Shown here: positions 17,649 through 27,253 of the stretch, piece after piece
Numbering within the stretch: position 1 is the first letter of the stretch
How the letters are laid out: each line of letters begins with the position of its first letter
NCBI GenBank assembly: GCA_945860785.1
Contig: CAMATD010000006.1
Span: 1 to 49,797, forward strand
Origin: Variovorax sp. YR752
Lineage (GTDB): Bacteria > Pseudomonadota > Gammaproteobacteria > Burkholderiales > Burkholderiaceae_C
Direction of reading: 5' to 3'
Length of the DNA: 49,797 nucleotides
Translations under genes and position numbers: made by a program
Notes under the pieces: model-generated
The model's database searches: none
Told to the model about the DNA's origin: nothing
The model's input: the letters and a program-made list of their open reading frames with translations, nothing else

Positions 17649-18713
17649 ATGACCATCCAGACAGACGACTTCGCCCCCGCGCCCCCACGCGTGGTGTCCG
17701 CCGCCCCCGCTTCGCCCAATGAAGAGGCGATAGAGCGGGCGCTGCGCCCCAAGCTGCTCGACGAATACGTCGGCCAGGCCAAGGTGCGCGAGCAGCTCGA
17801 AATCTTCATCGGTGCGGCGCGCAAGCGCAAGGAGGCGCTCGACCACGTGCTGCTGTTCGGCCCGCCGGGCTTGGGCAAGACCACGCTGTCGCACATCATC
17901 GCGGCCGAGCTGGGCGTCAACCTGCGCCAGACCTCCGGCCCGGTGCTCGAAAAGCCCAAGGACCTGGCGGCGCTGCTGACCAACCTCGAGCCCAACGACG
18001 TGCTCTTCATCGACGAGATCCACCGCCTGAGCCCGGTCGTCGAGGAAATCCTCTACCCCGCGCTGGAGGACTACCAGATCGACATCATGATCGGCGAAGG
18101 CCCCGCGGCGCGCAGCATCAAGCTCGACCTGCAGCCCTTCACCCTGGTGGGCGCCACCACCCGCGCCGGCATGCTGACCAACCCGCTGCGCGACCGCTTC
18201 GGCATCGTCGCGCGGCTGGAGTTCTACACGCCCGAAGAGCTCGCGCTGATCGTGCGGCGCAGCGCCCGCCTGCTCAAGGTGGAAACCGACGAAACCGGCG
18301 GCTTTGAAATCGCCCGCCGTTCGCGCGGCACGCCCCGTATTGCCAACCGCCTGCTGCGCCGCGTGCGCGACTATGCGGAAGTGAAGGGCGACGGCCGCAT
18401 CACCGAGGAGATCGCCCACAAGGCGCTCGCCATGCTCGACGTCGATCCGCAGGGCTTCGACCTGATGGACCGCAAGCTGCTCGAGGCCGTGATCCACCGT
18501 TTCGATGGTGGGCCGGTGGGCCTGGACAACGTCGCGGCCAGCATCGGCGAGGAGCGCGACACCATCGAGGACGTGATCGAGCCCTACCTGATCCAGCAGG
18601 GCTACCTGCAGCGTACGCCGCGCGGGCGCATCGCCACGCTGGCCGCCTACCGCCACCTGGGCGTGACGCCGCCCTCGAGCCGTTCGGACGGACAGGACCT
18701 TTTCGGAGTTTGA
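17649..18713 (+). CDS. ruvB: Holliday junction branch-migration helicase RuvB
   Basis: RuvB is the hexameric AAA+ motor that moves Holliday junctions with RuvA. The ATG at 17649 gives the usual N-terminus and 354 residues. Walker A is GPPGLGKT at 71-78 and Walker B is VLFIDEIH at about 118-125. Sensor regions ([15 protein letters not shown]) follow, then a winged-helix C-terminus with RTPRGR. A frame opening at 17613 is rejected as too long. It is followed after 7 bp by a DmeF-like gene, which is probably co-transcribed. It is separated from ruvA by the minus-strand lipid operon. Confidence 0.96.
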   Translation: MTIQTDDFAPAPPRVVSAAPASPNEEAIERALRPKLLDEYVGQAKVREQLEIFIGAARKRKEALDHVLLFGPPGLGKTTLSHIIAAELGVNLRQTSGPVLEKPKDLAALLTNLEPNDVLFIDEIHRLSPVVEEILYPALEDYQIDIMIGEGPAARSIKLDLQPFTLVGATTRAGMLTNPLRDRFGIVARLEFYTPEELALIVRRSARLLKVETDETGGFEIARRSRGTPRIANRLLRRVRDYAEVKGDGRITEEIAHKALAMLDVDPQGFDLMDRKLLEAVIHRFDGGPVGLDNVAASIGEERDTIEDVIEPYLIQQGYLQRTPRGRIATLAAYRHLGVTPPSSRSDGQDLFGV

Positions 18714-18720
18714 CGAGCCC

Positions 18721-19683
18721 ATGCACACCCATGACCTGAGCGCCTGGCAGCACGACCACCACTTCGGCGCCGGCAATGCCTCCGCCGAGCGCAGCACGCG
18801 CCTCGTGATGTGGATCACCGCCGCGATGATGGTGATCGAGATCGGCACGGGCTGGTGGTTCAACTCGATGGCGCTGCTGGCCGACGGCTGGCACATGAGT
18901 TCGCACGCGCTGGCCATCGGCCTGAGCGCCTTTGCCTATGCGGCCGCGCGGCGCTATGCGCGCGATCCGCGCTTTGCCTTCGGCACCTGGAAGATCGAGG
19001 TGCTCGGCGGCTTTGCGAGCGCGCTGGTGCTGCTCGGCATCGCGGCGCTGATGGTGGTGGGCTCGCTCGAGCGGCTGTGGTCGCCTTCCGCGATTCACTA
19101 CCCCGAGGCGGTTGCCGTTGCCGTGCTGGGGCTCGTGGTCAACCTGGTCTGCGCGCGGCTGCTGGGCGGCACGCACCACGACCATGGGCACGATCACGGG
19201 CACGGGCATCACCACCATGCCCACGACGATCACCACGAACACGGCCACGACCTGAACCTGCGCTCCGCCTACCTGCACGTGGTCGCCGACGCCGCCACCT
19301 CGGTGCTCGCCATCGCGGCGCTGCTGGGCGGCTGGTTCTACGGCTGGGCCTGGCTCGACCCGGCGATGGGCATCGTCGGCGCGGTGCTGGTCGCGGTCTG
19401 GGCCAAGGGACTGCTGAAGGAAACCGGCAAGGTGCTGCTCGACCGCGAGATGGACCATCCCGTCACGGCCGAAATTCGCGAAGGTGTGGAAACCACCCTG
19501 GCCGATTCGGAAACCCGCGTTGCCGACCTGCACGTCTGGCGCGTCGGCCGCGATGCCTACGCCTGCGCGCTCACGGTCGTGACGCACTCGCTCACGCTGA
19601 CGGTCGACGAGGTGCGCGCCTGCTTCTCGATGCACGAGGAAATCCGCCATTCGACGGTGGAGATCCAGCGCTGCGCGGATTAG
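18721..19683 (+). CDS. dmeF: CDF-family cobalt/nickel/zinc exporter, DmeF-like
   Basis: This is an inner-membrane cation diffusion facilitator of 320 residues with six predicted segments. The N-terminal part carries ALLADGWHMSSH and the long GTWKIEVLGGF block typical of DmeF, the Co/Ni/Zn exporter described in Cupriavidus. A histidine-rich metal-binding loop at 152-176 (17 His in 25 residues) lies between segments 4 and 5, and segment 5 has HVVADAATS. The short C-terminal domain ends with a HEEIRHSTVEIQ motif. It is the second CDF gene of this window. Its location behind ruvB suggests constitutive read-through expression. The symbol is based on resemblance only. Confidence 0.85.
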   Translation: MHTHDLSAWQHDHHFGAGNASAERSTRLVMWITAAMMVIEIGTGWWFNSMALLADGWHMSSHALAIGLSAFAYAAARRYARDPRFAFGTWKIEVLGGFASALVLLGIAALMVVGSLERLWSPSAIHYPEAVAVAVLGLVVNLVCARLLGGTHHDHGHDHGHGHHHHAHDDHHEHGHDLNLRSAYLHVVADAATSVLAIAALLGGWFYGWAWLDPAMGIVGAVLVAVWAKGLLKETGKVLLDREMDHPVTAEIREGVETTLADSETRVADLHVWRVGRDAYACALTVVTHSLTLTVDEVRACFSMHEEIRHSTVEIQRCAD

Positions 19684-19695
19684 GTTTTGGTTTTC

Positions 19696-19798
19696 GCTCC
19701 TTCCCCCTCTGGGGGAAGGTTGGGATGGGGGCGGGCAGGGCGCTCGATGGATGCGCCGCTAGCCCCCACCCCAGTCCTCCCCCAGCGGGGGAGGGAGC
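19696..19798. repeat. Inverted pair of GC-rich hairpin elements
   Basis: The left arm (19696-19731) has a CCCCC/GGGGG hairpin followed by a GGTTGGGATGGGGGC-like tail. The right arm (19762-19798), read on the other strand, has the same layout with a CCCCC-GCT-GGGGG hairpin and a GGACTGGGGTGGGGGC tail. The two arms are near-copies in opposite orientation, about 30 bp apart, between two convergent genes. This is the form of a REP/BIME-type palindromic element and probably also stops transcription from both sides. Confidence 0.7.
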
Positions 19799-19805
19799 AA
19801 GTCAA

Positions 19806-21540
19806 TCAAGCACTGGGGCGCGTGTGGCGCACGATCAGGATTTGCGCCGCGTAGTAAGTAGCCAGCACCCACAGCGCGGCCAGCGGCAGCGGCGAGACAA
19901 AGCGATCGATCGCCAGCAACGCATCGCTCAGCATGAAGAAGCACGCCCCCATCGCCACCCACAGGGCTGAGGGGTCCGTGTCGCGCAGCACCGCCGCGCG
20001 GCCGATGGCCTGCGCCGCCATGCAGGCGATCACCATCACATAGACCCCGACCGGAATGCGCAGGGCCGGCGGCAGCCCGCCCTGCCAGAGAAACGCATAC
20101 ATCGCCACGCCGACCAGCAGCGTCGCCGCCAACGCCCCGCGGCGCGGGAACATGCCGACGCCGATGCGAAAGAGGGCGATGTACGCCAGGTGCGCGAGCA
20201 GGAAGCAGACAAGCCCCGGCACGAACAGCGTCTCGGACCCCATCAGCAGCACGTCGCCCGCCAGCGAGGCGACCAGTCCAGCCAGCAGAAGGCCGTCGAA
20301 GCGCGTCACGGCGCCAGCCCGCATCGCGCGTCGCGCTGCAAAGAAGATCGCAATCCCAAGCGCCAGCGGCTTGCAGATGTGATGCAGCCAGCCGATGTCC
20401 AGCGCCGCGCTCGCCGTGGCCAGCGCAGCGGCCTCGACCAGCAGCACTTCGGTGATCGAGAGGCGTCCCTGCAGCGCGGCGCCGATGGCCCACAGGCTGG
20501 CAGTCAGCGCGGCCAGCCACACGGCCGCCCGCGGTAGCGGCATGGCATCGGAAAACCACAGGAAGATCGCCACGCCACCCAGCATCACCAGGAACTGCAA
20601 CCCGGCGAACCACTGCACCCCGCGGCTCACCACCGGCTCGTAGCGCATCACCTTCGCGATGTCGAAATCCGGCTTCGGAAAGCGCGCCGCCACATCCGCC
20701 GGCCGCCAGCCGGGCGGCTTGAACCACACGCGCAGCTTGTCGGCCCAGCTGCGGGCATGCCATGAATCCTTGGCCAGTGACCAATACACCTCGGCATTCG
20801 CCCACAGCGGGTCCCAGCTGCCGAGCTGGCTGCGCGTGCCGTAGATGCAGCGCTCGCCTTCTTCGCGGAAGCTGCCGAACATGCGGTCCCAGACGATCAG
20901 GATGCCGCCGTAGTTGCGGTTGAGGTACAGGTCGTTCACCGCGTGGTGCACCCGATGGTTCGAGGGCGAGCAGAACCAGCGGTCGAACCAGCCGAGCTTG
21001 CCGACCTGCTCGGTGTGCACCCAGAACTGGTAGAGCAGGTCGATGAGCGCCACCACGCCGAACACCAGCGGCGGCACGCCGGCCACGGCCATCGGCAGGT
21101 AGAAGATCCAGCCGAACAGTGCATCGCTGGAAGTCTGCTGCAGCGCGGTCGACAGGTTGTAGTGCTGGCTCTGGTGGTGCACCACGTGCGCCGCCCACAG
21201 CACCGCCGACTCGTGGCACCATGCGGTGCAGCCAGTAGTAGCAGAAGTCGTAGAACACCAGCGCCAGCAGCCAGCCGTACCACGTGGTCCAGAAGTCGTT
21301 GTCGGGGAACAGCGCCACCGCCGAATACACAGCCGTGTAAATGCCGATGCGCAACAGCCCGGTGAGCACCGCGCTGATCTGGCTCAGCATGCCGAGGCCG
21401 ATGCTGTTGACCGCGTCGGCCAGCCGGTAGGTGTCCTGCCCCGTGCCGCGGCGCGCCCGCACGCGGCCCACCGCGAATTCGATCGCGATCAGCAGGAAGA
21501 ACACGGGGGTTGCGAGAACGATGATCTGGCCAGGGCGCAT
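19806..21540 (-). pseudogene. Sterol desaturase (AGMO-like)-lysoplasmalogenase (YhhN) fusion, frameshifted
   Basis: This is a membrane di-iron hydroxylase domain joined to a YhhN/TMEM86 domain. The hydroxylase part starts MRPGQIIVLATPVFF and has histidine boxes YYWLHR, HVVHHQSQHYN and NHRVHH. The C-terminal 220 residues form about eight membrane segments of the lysoplasmalogenase family. The frame breaks after LHRM: removing one base (A at about 21218, plus strand) restores Gly-His-Glu-Ser before VLWAAHVVHH, rebuilding the first His box. The length (1735 nt) is one base over a multiple of three, as expected for one insertion; the repaired protein would be 577 residues. As given, the product ends or changes frame inside the catalytic domain. 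Confidence 0.85.
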
Positions 21541-21634
21541 CGGGTGATTGTGGCGTTGCCGCCGGGCAACGCGTCACCGGGATGTCACGGGTGTGCCATC
21601 GTGCCGTCACGCGCGGGTGAGAGCCTACCCGTCC

Positions 21635-22504
21635 ATGCAACGCGACGACGCTTTCCTGCGCGCATGGCGCGACACCGCGACCCGGGACTCGGAACCGGAG
21701 GACGACGACCGCCTGCGTCCGCCGCTGCACTTCCGCACGCTCTGGATCTCCGACCTGCACCTGGGCACCCCCGGCTGCCAGGCCCGCGCGCTGCTCGACT
21801 TCCTGAAGCACACCGAGTGCGAGACCCTGTTCCTGGTCGGCGACATCATCGACGGCTGGCAGCTCAAGCGCCACTGGTACTGGCCGCAGGCGCACAACGA
21901 CGTGATCCAGAAGCTGCTGCGCAAGGCGCGCAAGGGCACGCGCGTGATCTTCATCCCGGGCAACCACGACGCGTTCGCCCGCAAGTACCTGCATCACAAC
22001 TTCGGCGGCATCGACGTGGCCGAGGAATGGATCCACGAAACCGCCGACGGCCGCAAGCTCTGGATCATCCACGGCGACCTGTTCGACGGCGTGATCCAGT
22101 GCGCCAAGTGGCTCGCCCACGTGGGCGATTCGCTCTACGAATTCACGCTCAAGCTCAACCGCCACCTCAATTCGCTGCGCGCGCGCATGGGGCTGCCGTA
22201 CTGGTCGCTCTCCAAGTACCTCAAGGGCAAGGTCAAGCGCGCGGTGAGCTACGTGGGCGATTTCGAGAATGCCGTGGCCCGCGAGGCCCGCAAGCGCGGC
22301 GTGCAGGGCGTGGTCTGCGGCCACATCAACCATGCCGAGATGCGCGACATCGACGGCATCCTCTACTGCAACGACGGCGACTGGGTCGAGAGCCTGACGG
22401 CGCTGGCCGAGCATGCCGACGGCACGCTGGAGATCAGCGATTGGGCGCAGCACATGCCGGTGCCGGCCAAGGCGACCGGCCCGCGCGAGGCCGTCGCAGC
22501 CTGA
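21635..22504 (+). CDS. LpxH-like UDP-2,3-diacylglucosamine diphosphatase family phosphoesterase
   Basis: This 289-residue calcineurin-like metallophosphoesterase has the two-metal site: Asp40 and His42 in DLHLG, Asp70 and Asp73 in GDIIDG, GNHD at 109-112, His146 in IHGD, and His230/His233 in CGHINH. It belongs to the LpxH-like group that is often annotated UDP-2,3-diacylglucosamine diphosphatase (lipid A synthesis). It is longer than E. coli LpxH (240 residues) and has no lpx neighbours, so the true substrate is uncertain. The ATG at 21635 is chosen because conservation starts soon after it. It is divergent from the desaturase fusion with about 95 bp between them. Confidence 0.82.
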   Translation: MQRDDAFLRAWRDTATRDSEPEDDDRLRPPLHFRTLWISDLHLGTPGCQARALLDFLKHTECETLFLVGDIIDGWQLKRHWYWPQAHNDVIQKLLRKARKGTRVIFIPGNHDAFARKYLHHNFGGIDVAEEWIHETADGRKLWIIHGDLFDGVIQCAKWLAHVGDSLYEFTLKLNRHLNSLRARMGLPYWSLSKYLKGKVKRAVSYVGDFENAVAREARKRGVQGVVCGHINHAEMRDIDGILYCNDGDWVESLTALAEHADGTLEISDWAQHMPVPAKATGPREAVAA

Positions 22505-22676
22505 ACAGCAGGCCTGCTCAGGCGCCGCCCTGGCAGGCGGCCGAATACCTCGTGTCGCCGTAGACTTCGGCGCAAGAGCGGCCGCGGCCCCTTGCCGTCA
22601 AGCGGGCTCGCTCCGGCCATCGCGGTTCGCTCATGCCAAATGTCGGACCTCAACACATGACCTGGAGCGCACCCGG

Positions 22677-23096
22677 ATGACTGAAATCCATGAAGGCGGA
22701 TGTCTATGCGGGGTCGTACGCTATCGTGCGAAGGGGCTTCCCGTTCGCAGTGGAATATGTCACTGCACTTATTGCCAACGCAGAACGGGCAGCGCATTTG
22801 CGGTTTTCGTTCACTTCCAACAAGAAGACGTTCAGCTGTTGGAAGGAGCGCTCAGCAAACACACGCACTACTCGGATGAGAGTGGCCGCGCAGTCACCAC
22901 CGAATTCTGCCCGGCCTGCGGCACCACGGTGTTCCTGAAACCAGCGGTGTTCCCCAGTGTTTGCAGCGTATCGGGTGGGACTTTCGACGACCCGGGCTGG
23001 CTGAAGATCGAGCGACACATATGGACGCGATCAGCACAAAAATGGATGGTGATTCCAGCTGGAATCGAGGCGATGAGTACGGCGCCGGTACGTTGA
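22677..23096 (+). CDS. GFA (CENP-V/glutathione-dependent formaldehyde-activating) family protein
   Basis: This 139-residue zinc protein has the family cysteine pattern: Cys9 and Cys11 in GGCLCG, Cys28, Cys30 and Cys33 in ICHCTYC, and Cys78 and Cys81 in CPACG. Family members are named after a formaldehyde/glutathione adduct-forming enzyme, but most are uncharacterised. No formaldehyde genes are seen here. The ATG at 22677 has a GGAG about ten bases upstream. It is a stand-alone gene; the 172 bp before it show nothing recognisable. Confidence 0.87.
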   Translation: MTEIHEGGCLCGVVRYRAKGLPVRSGICHCTYCQRRTGSAFAVFVHFQQEDVQLLEGALSKHTHYSDESGRAVTTEFCPACGTTVFLKPAVFPSVCSVSGGTFDDPGWLKIERHIWTRSAQKWMVIPAGIEAMSTAPVR

Positions 23097-23162
23097 TCGC
23101 CATGGCCTGGCAGCCCACTCAGGCAAGGCGCCGCGCTTGCGTGGAGCGTGTTTGAGCAGCCG

Positions 23163-23399
23163 CTAGCGGCGCTTGGCCGGAGAACCGAAGTGCTGTTCGC
23201 GCCAGGCGTCGTAGTGCTGCAGCATGTTCTTGCCCATCCCGTCCATCCACAGCCACCAGGTCAGCGCGAAGTTCTCGGCGTCGGCAGGGTCTGGGAAAGG
23301 CGAAGCCGACGGTGCAGCGTTGGCTGGCGGGGCGGGCAGTTCGTAGTCGCACAGCCGTTCGACGCTGGCGTGCGAGAAGTCCGGAATGATGATGCTCAT
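23163..23399 (-). CDS. Small protein of unknown function
   Basis: This is a 78-residue hypothetical protein. The start at 23399 is supported by an AAGGAG site in the right place. The sequence begins MSIIIPDFSHASVE, continues with an Ala/Pro-rich stretch (about 26-44), then a tryptophan-rich amphipathic segment with NFALTWWLWMDGMGKNML and a basic tail. No signal peptide and no cysteine pair are seen. Composition and strong ribosome-binding site support a real gene. I do not recognise the family. The 235 bp upstream (23400-23634) contain no other gene that I can support. Confidence 0.6.
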   Translation of the reverse strand: MSIIIPDFSHASVERLCDYELPAPPANAAPSASPFPDPADAENFALTWWLWMDGMGKNMLQHYDAWREQHFGSPAKRR

Positions 23400-23634
23400 G
23401 GTTGCTCTCCTTGGAGGACGGCGCGTTCTCGGGCGCCTGGAACAACTCCCGGGCACATTGCAGCAGGAACGGAGTCGGCGCCCCATCGGACTATCCCCAA
23501 TGAAAACAAAAGTCTACTGAAATCCGTAGTCCTTCAGCCGCTGTGCCACGGGCCGGCACGTTCGTCCGATTCGACGATGCCGCCTGAGCGCCGCGCGTTG
23601 CACACTGGCCTGTGTATTCCAACGAGACAACACC

Positions 23635-24816
23635 ATGGCTTGGACACTCAGCACGTCGGAAACCGCATTCCGCAACGAGGTTCGCGACTTTCTCGCGCGT
23701 GAGCTGACGCCCGAACTCCGCGCCGCCGGCCGCCGCTGTTCCGGCATCTTCAGCGACTACGCCGAAGGCAACGCCTGGCACTGCATCCTCGCCAAACGCG
23801 GCTGGAGCGTGCCGCACTGGCCCGTCGAGCACGGCGGCACCGGCTGGACGCCGATGGAGCACTACCTCTTCGCGGCCGAACTGGCCGCGGCCGACGCGCC
23901 GCAGCGCGCGCCCATGGGGCCGGGCATGGTCGCGCCGGTGATCATCGCCTTCGGCACCGAGGCGCAGAAGCGCGCCTGGCTGCCCGGCATCCGTTCGGGC
24001 GAAGACTACTGGTGCCAGGGCTACTCCGAGCCGCAGTCGGGTTCCGACCTGGCGTCGCTGCAGTGCAAGGCGGTGCGCGACGGCGATCACTACCTCATCA
24101 ACGGCACCAAGATCTGGACCACGCACGCCCAGTACGCCAACCGCATGTTCTGCCTGGTGCGCACCACCTCGGGCGGCAAGCCGCAGCAGGGCATCAGCTT
24201 CCTGTGCTTCGACATTCCCGCACCGGGCATCACCATCCGGCCGATCATCAGCATCTCGGGCGACCACGAGCTCAACCAGGTGTTCTTCGACGATGTGCGG
24301 GTGCCCACCGAGGGGCTGATCGGCGAGGAGAACCAGGGCTGGACCATCGCCAAGTACCTGTTGCAGCACGAACGCGGCGGTGCATGGACGCCCATGCTGC
24401 GCGCGCGCCTTCGCCGGTTGCGCGCGGCGGCCGATGCGATTGGCGATGCGCACGAGGCCGACGACATGGCACTGCGCCTCGCCGAAGCCGAATGCGCCAT
24501 CGACGCGCTCGAGGCCACCGAATTGCAATCGCTGCGCGCACAGGCCCGCGGCGAGCCGCCCGGCATCCGCCCCTCGATGGGCAAGGTGCTCGGCTCCGAG
24601 CTGCGCCAGCGCCTGACCGAGCTTGGTGTCGAAATTACCGGCCACTACGCCGCCGCCAACCTGCCGCTGGACGACAAGCTGCAAGGCGAGATGCCCATCC
24701 CCGAAGAGGCCGTGTTCTCGATGTCGGCCTACCTCAACGACCGCGCTGCTTCCATCTACGCCGGCTCCAACGAGGTGCAGCGCAACATCGTCGCGGCCCA
24801 CCTGCTGGCCCGCTGA
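23635..24816 (+). CDS. Acyl-CoA dehydrogenase, first subunit of a pair
   Basis: This is an FAD enzyme that introduces the alpha,beta double bond in an acyl-CoA. It has 393 residues in the normal three-domain layout: helical N-terminus (1-120), beta domain with the FAD-contact block GYSEPQSGSDLAS and INGTKIWTTHAQYA, and helical C-terminus ending SIYAGSNEVQRNIVAAHLL. It resembles the large subunit of PimC/PimD and of steroid-side-chain dehydrogenases, which work as alpha2beta2 pairs. The second gene starts 10 bp later, supporting a heteromeric enzyme for a bulky or dicarboxylic acyl chain. The substrate is not known. Intact. Confidence 0.9.
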   Translation: MAWTLSTSETAFRNEVRDFLARELTPELRAAGRRCSGIFSDYAEGNAWHCILAKRGWSVPHWPVEHGGTGWTPMEHYLFAAELAAADAPQRAPMGPGMVAPVIIAFGTEAQKRAWLPGIRSGEDYWCQGYSEPQSGSDLASLQCKAVRDGDHYLINGTKIWTTHAQYANRMFCLVRTTSGGKPQQGISFLCFDIPAPGITIRPIISISGDHELNQVFFDDVRVPTEGLIGEENQGWTIAKYLLQHERGGAWTPMLRARLRRLRAAADAIGDAHEADDMALRLAEAECAIDALEATELQSLRAQARGEPPGIRPSMGKVLGSELRQRLTELGVEITGHYAAANLPLDDKLQGEMPIPEEAVFSMSAYLNDRAASIYAGSNEVQRNIVAAHLLAR

Positions 24817-24826
24817 GGTTCTTGTC

Positions 24827-25960
24827 ATGAACACACTCACCGAACAGGACGACACCCTCGCAATGCTGCGCGACAGCCTCGCGCGCTACCTCGACGACAA
24901 CCACGGCTTCGAGCAGCGCCTGCATGTGCTGGCCAAGGCCGACGATGCGCCACCGCCGTTCTGGCAAGGCCTCTCGCGCGAACTCGACCTGCTGGGCGCG
25001 GCGCTGCCCGAATCGCAAGGCGGACTGGGCTGCGGCATGGCCGTGCACCTCGCGATGATGGAAACGCTGGGCGGCGCGCTCGCGGCCGAGCCCTACCTGT
25101 CGACGATGGTGATCGGCGCCGGCCTGCTGCAGCGCCACCCCGGCGCGCAGGCCGATGCGCTGCTCGCGCGCATCGTCGCGGGACAGGCCGTGCTGGCCTT
25201 CGCGCACAACGAACCGCAAAGCCGGAACGACCGCGCCGACGTGCAGACGCAGCTCGTGCGCGAAGGCGACAGCTTCCGGCTCGACGGCCGCAAGGCCGTG
25301 GTACAGGCTGCGCCCTGGGCGAGCCACCTGATCGTCACGGCGCGCAGCAGCGCTGGCCTGTCGCTGCTCGTGATGCCCAAGGACACGCCAGGCCTTCGCC
25401 TGCGCGCCTATCCGACACGCGACGGCGGCCGCGCCGCCGACATCGCTTTCGACAACCTGCGCCTGCCCGCCGATGCACTGCTCGGCGCCGAAGGCGGCGC
25501 GCTGCCGCAGATCGAACAGGCGCATGACGAAGCCACGCTCGCCATCTGCGCCGAATCCATCGGCGTCATGCGCTGCCTGATGCGCGATACGCTCGACTAC
25601 GTACGCCAGCGCAAGCAGTTCGGTGTGCCCATCTCCAGCTTCCAGGTGCTGCAGCACCGCCTGGCCGACATGCACATGGCACTGGAGCAGGCAGCCGCGC
25701 TCACCGCGAGCGTGGGCGAGATCATCGACACGGCCGGCGACAACGAGCGCGCCCGCGCCGTGTCTTCCGCCAAGGTCGCCGCCGCCAGGGCCTGCAAGGC
25801 CGTGGGGCAGGGCGCGGTGCAGTTGCACGGCGGCATGGGCATGACCGAAGAGCTGGCCATCGGCCACTGCATGCGCCGCGCCACCCTCATCGAAGGCCAG
25901 TTCGGCCCGTCTTCGTGGCATCTGCGCCGCGTGGCGAAGCTGCGCGCCACCGCGACATAG
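24827..25960 (+). CDS. Acyl-CoA dehydrogenase, second subunit of a pair
   Basis: This 377-residue acyl-CoA dehydrogenase-like protein resembles the small subunits of PimD type: the N-terminal domain is present (LPESQGGLGCGM), the central beta domain is shortened and lacks clear FAD-contact residues (FRLDGRKAVVQAAPWASHLIV), and the C-terminal helices are conserved (YVRQRKQFGVPISSFQVLQHRLADM, QLHGGMGMTEE). In such pairs the active-site base is supplied by only one subunit. The ATG at 24827 follows the previous stop by 10 bp, so the pair is co-transcribed. A frame opening at 24623 overlaps the first gene and is rejected. Confidence 0.9.
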   Translation: MNTLTEQDDTLAMLRDSLARYLDDNHGFEQRLHVLAKADDAPPPFWQGLSRELDLLGAALPESQGGLGCGMAVHLAMMETLGGALAAEPYLSTMVIGAGLLQRHPGAQADALLARIVAGQAVLAFAHNEPQSRNDRADVQTQLVREGDSFRLDGRKAVVQAAPWASHLIVTARSSAGLSLLVMPKDTPGLRLRAYPTRDGGRAADIAFDNLRLPADALLGAEGGALPQIEQAHDEATLAICAESIGVMRCLMRDTLDYVRQRKQFGVPISSFQVLQHRLADMHMALEQAAALTASVGEIIDTAGDNERARAVSSAKVAAARACKAVGQGAVQLHGGMGMTEELAIGHCMRRATLIEGQFGPSSWHLRRVAKLRATAT

Positions 25961-26047
25961 ATAGAAGGGAAGGGATGCATTCGTCGCTTTGGACGATGCA
26001 GCCTCGCCGCCCCCGCGCCAAGATGCCTCCACATACAGGAGACAGAC

Positions 26048-27143
26048 ATGGCAGGTCTATTGCAGGGACTCAGGGTGATCGAGATGGCGGGCATCGGCCC
26101 CGGGCCGTTCTGCGCGATGCTGTTCGCCGACATGGGCGCGGAGGTGATCCGCATCGAACGCCCCGGCACGCGCACTGCGCCGCACGACATCCTCGCGCGC
26201 GGCCGCAGCACGCTGCAGATCGACCTGCGCGCGGACGGCGCGGCCACATCCGTGCTCGACGTCATCGCGAAAGCCGACGTGCTCATCGAAGGTTTCCGCC
26301 CCGGCGTGATGGAGCGCCTGGGCCTCGGACCCGCCGAATGCCATGCGCGCAACCCGCGCCTGGTCTACGGCCGCATGACCGGCTGGGGCCAGCACGGCCC
26401 GCTCGCCCACGCAGCGGGCCACGACATCAACTACATCGCGATCAGCGGCGCGCTGCACGCCATCGGCCGTGCGGGCGAGCCGCCGGTGCCGCCGCTCAAC
26501 TACGTGGGTGACTTCGGCGGCGGCGCGATGCTGCTGGCCTTCGGCATCCTCGCCGCGCTGCATGAAGCCAAGGGCTCGGGCCAGGGCCAGGTGGTCGATG
26601 CCGCCATGACCGATGGCGCTGCGCTGCTGTCTTCCATGATGTACGGCTTCAAGTCGGCCGGCCTGTGGAGCAACCAGCGCGGCGAGAACATGCCGCGACG
26701 GCGGCGCGCACTTCTACGACACCTATGCCTGCGCCGACGGCAAGTACGTGGCCGTGGGCGCGATCGAGCCGCAGTTCTATGCGCTGCTGCGCGAGCGCTG
26801 CGGCATCGCCGACGACACCGCCTTCGATGCGCAGATGGACGCCGACCGCTGGCCGCTGCTCAAGCTGCGCATGGCCGACGTGTTCCGCACCCGCACGCGC
26901 GACGAGTGGTGCGTGCTGCTCGAAGGCAGCGACGCCTGCTTTGCGCCCGTGCTCGATTGGGACGAGGCGCCCGAGCACCCGCACAACGTGGCACGCGGCA
27001 CCTTCGCGAATGTGGGCGGCGTGGTGCCGCCGGCCCCCGCGCCGCGGTTCAGCCGCACCGCGCCCGTCGTGCCGCCGGCCACCGCGCACGATGACGGCGA
27101 GGCCATGCTGCGCCGCTGGGGCGTGGCCGTCACGGCCGGCTGA
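26048..27143 (+). pseudogene. Alpha-methylacyl-CoA racemase (CoA-transferase family III), frameshifted
   Basis: This family moves CoA or, in the AMACR branch, inverts 2-methylacyl-CoA. The first 215 residues match AMACR/MCR well: N-terminal [17 protein letters not shown], His125 in GHDINY, and Asp155 in NYVGDFGGG, the racemase base pair. After GENM the frame shifts: one extra C at about 26693-26694. Without it the reading becomes Arg-Asp-Gly-Gly-Ala-His-Phe-Tyr and continues to [13 protein letters not shown] and the normal end at 27143. The length of 1096 nt is one over a multiple of three; the repaired protein would be 364 residues. It is the third gene of the acyl-CoA cluster. Confidence 0.87.
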
Positions 27144-27253
27144 AAACCGCAGGGAGACGGCACCGAGCTCGGCATGGCACGCGGCGACCAGATCGCCACC
27201 TGCAAATGCCCGCGCAGCGGGGGTTGAACATTCAAAACGACAAAGGACAACAT

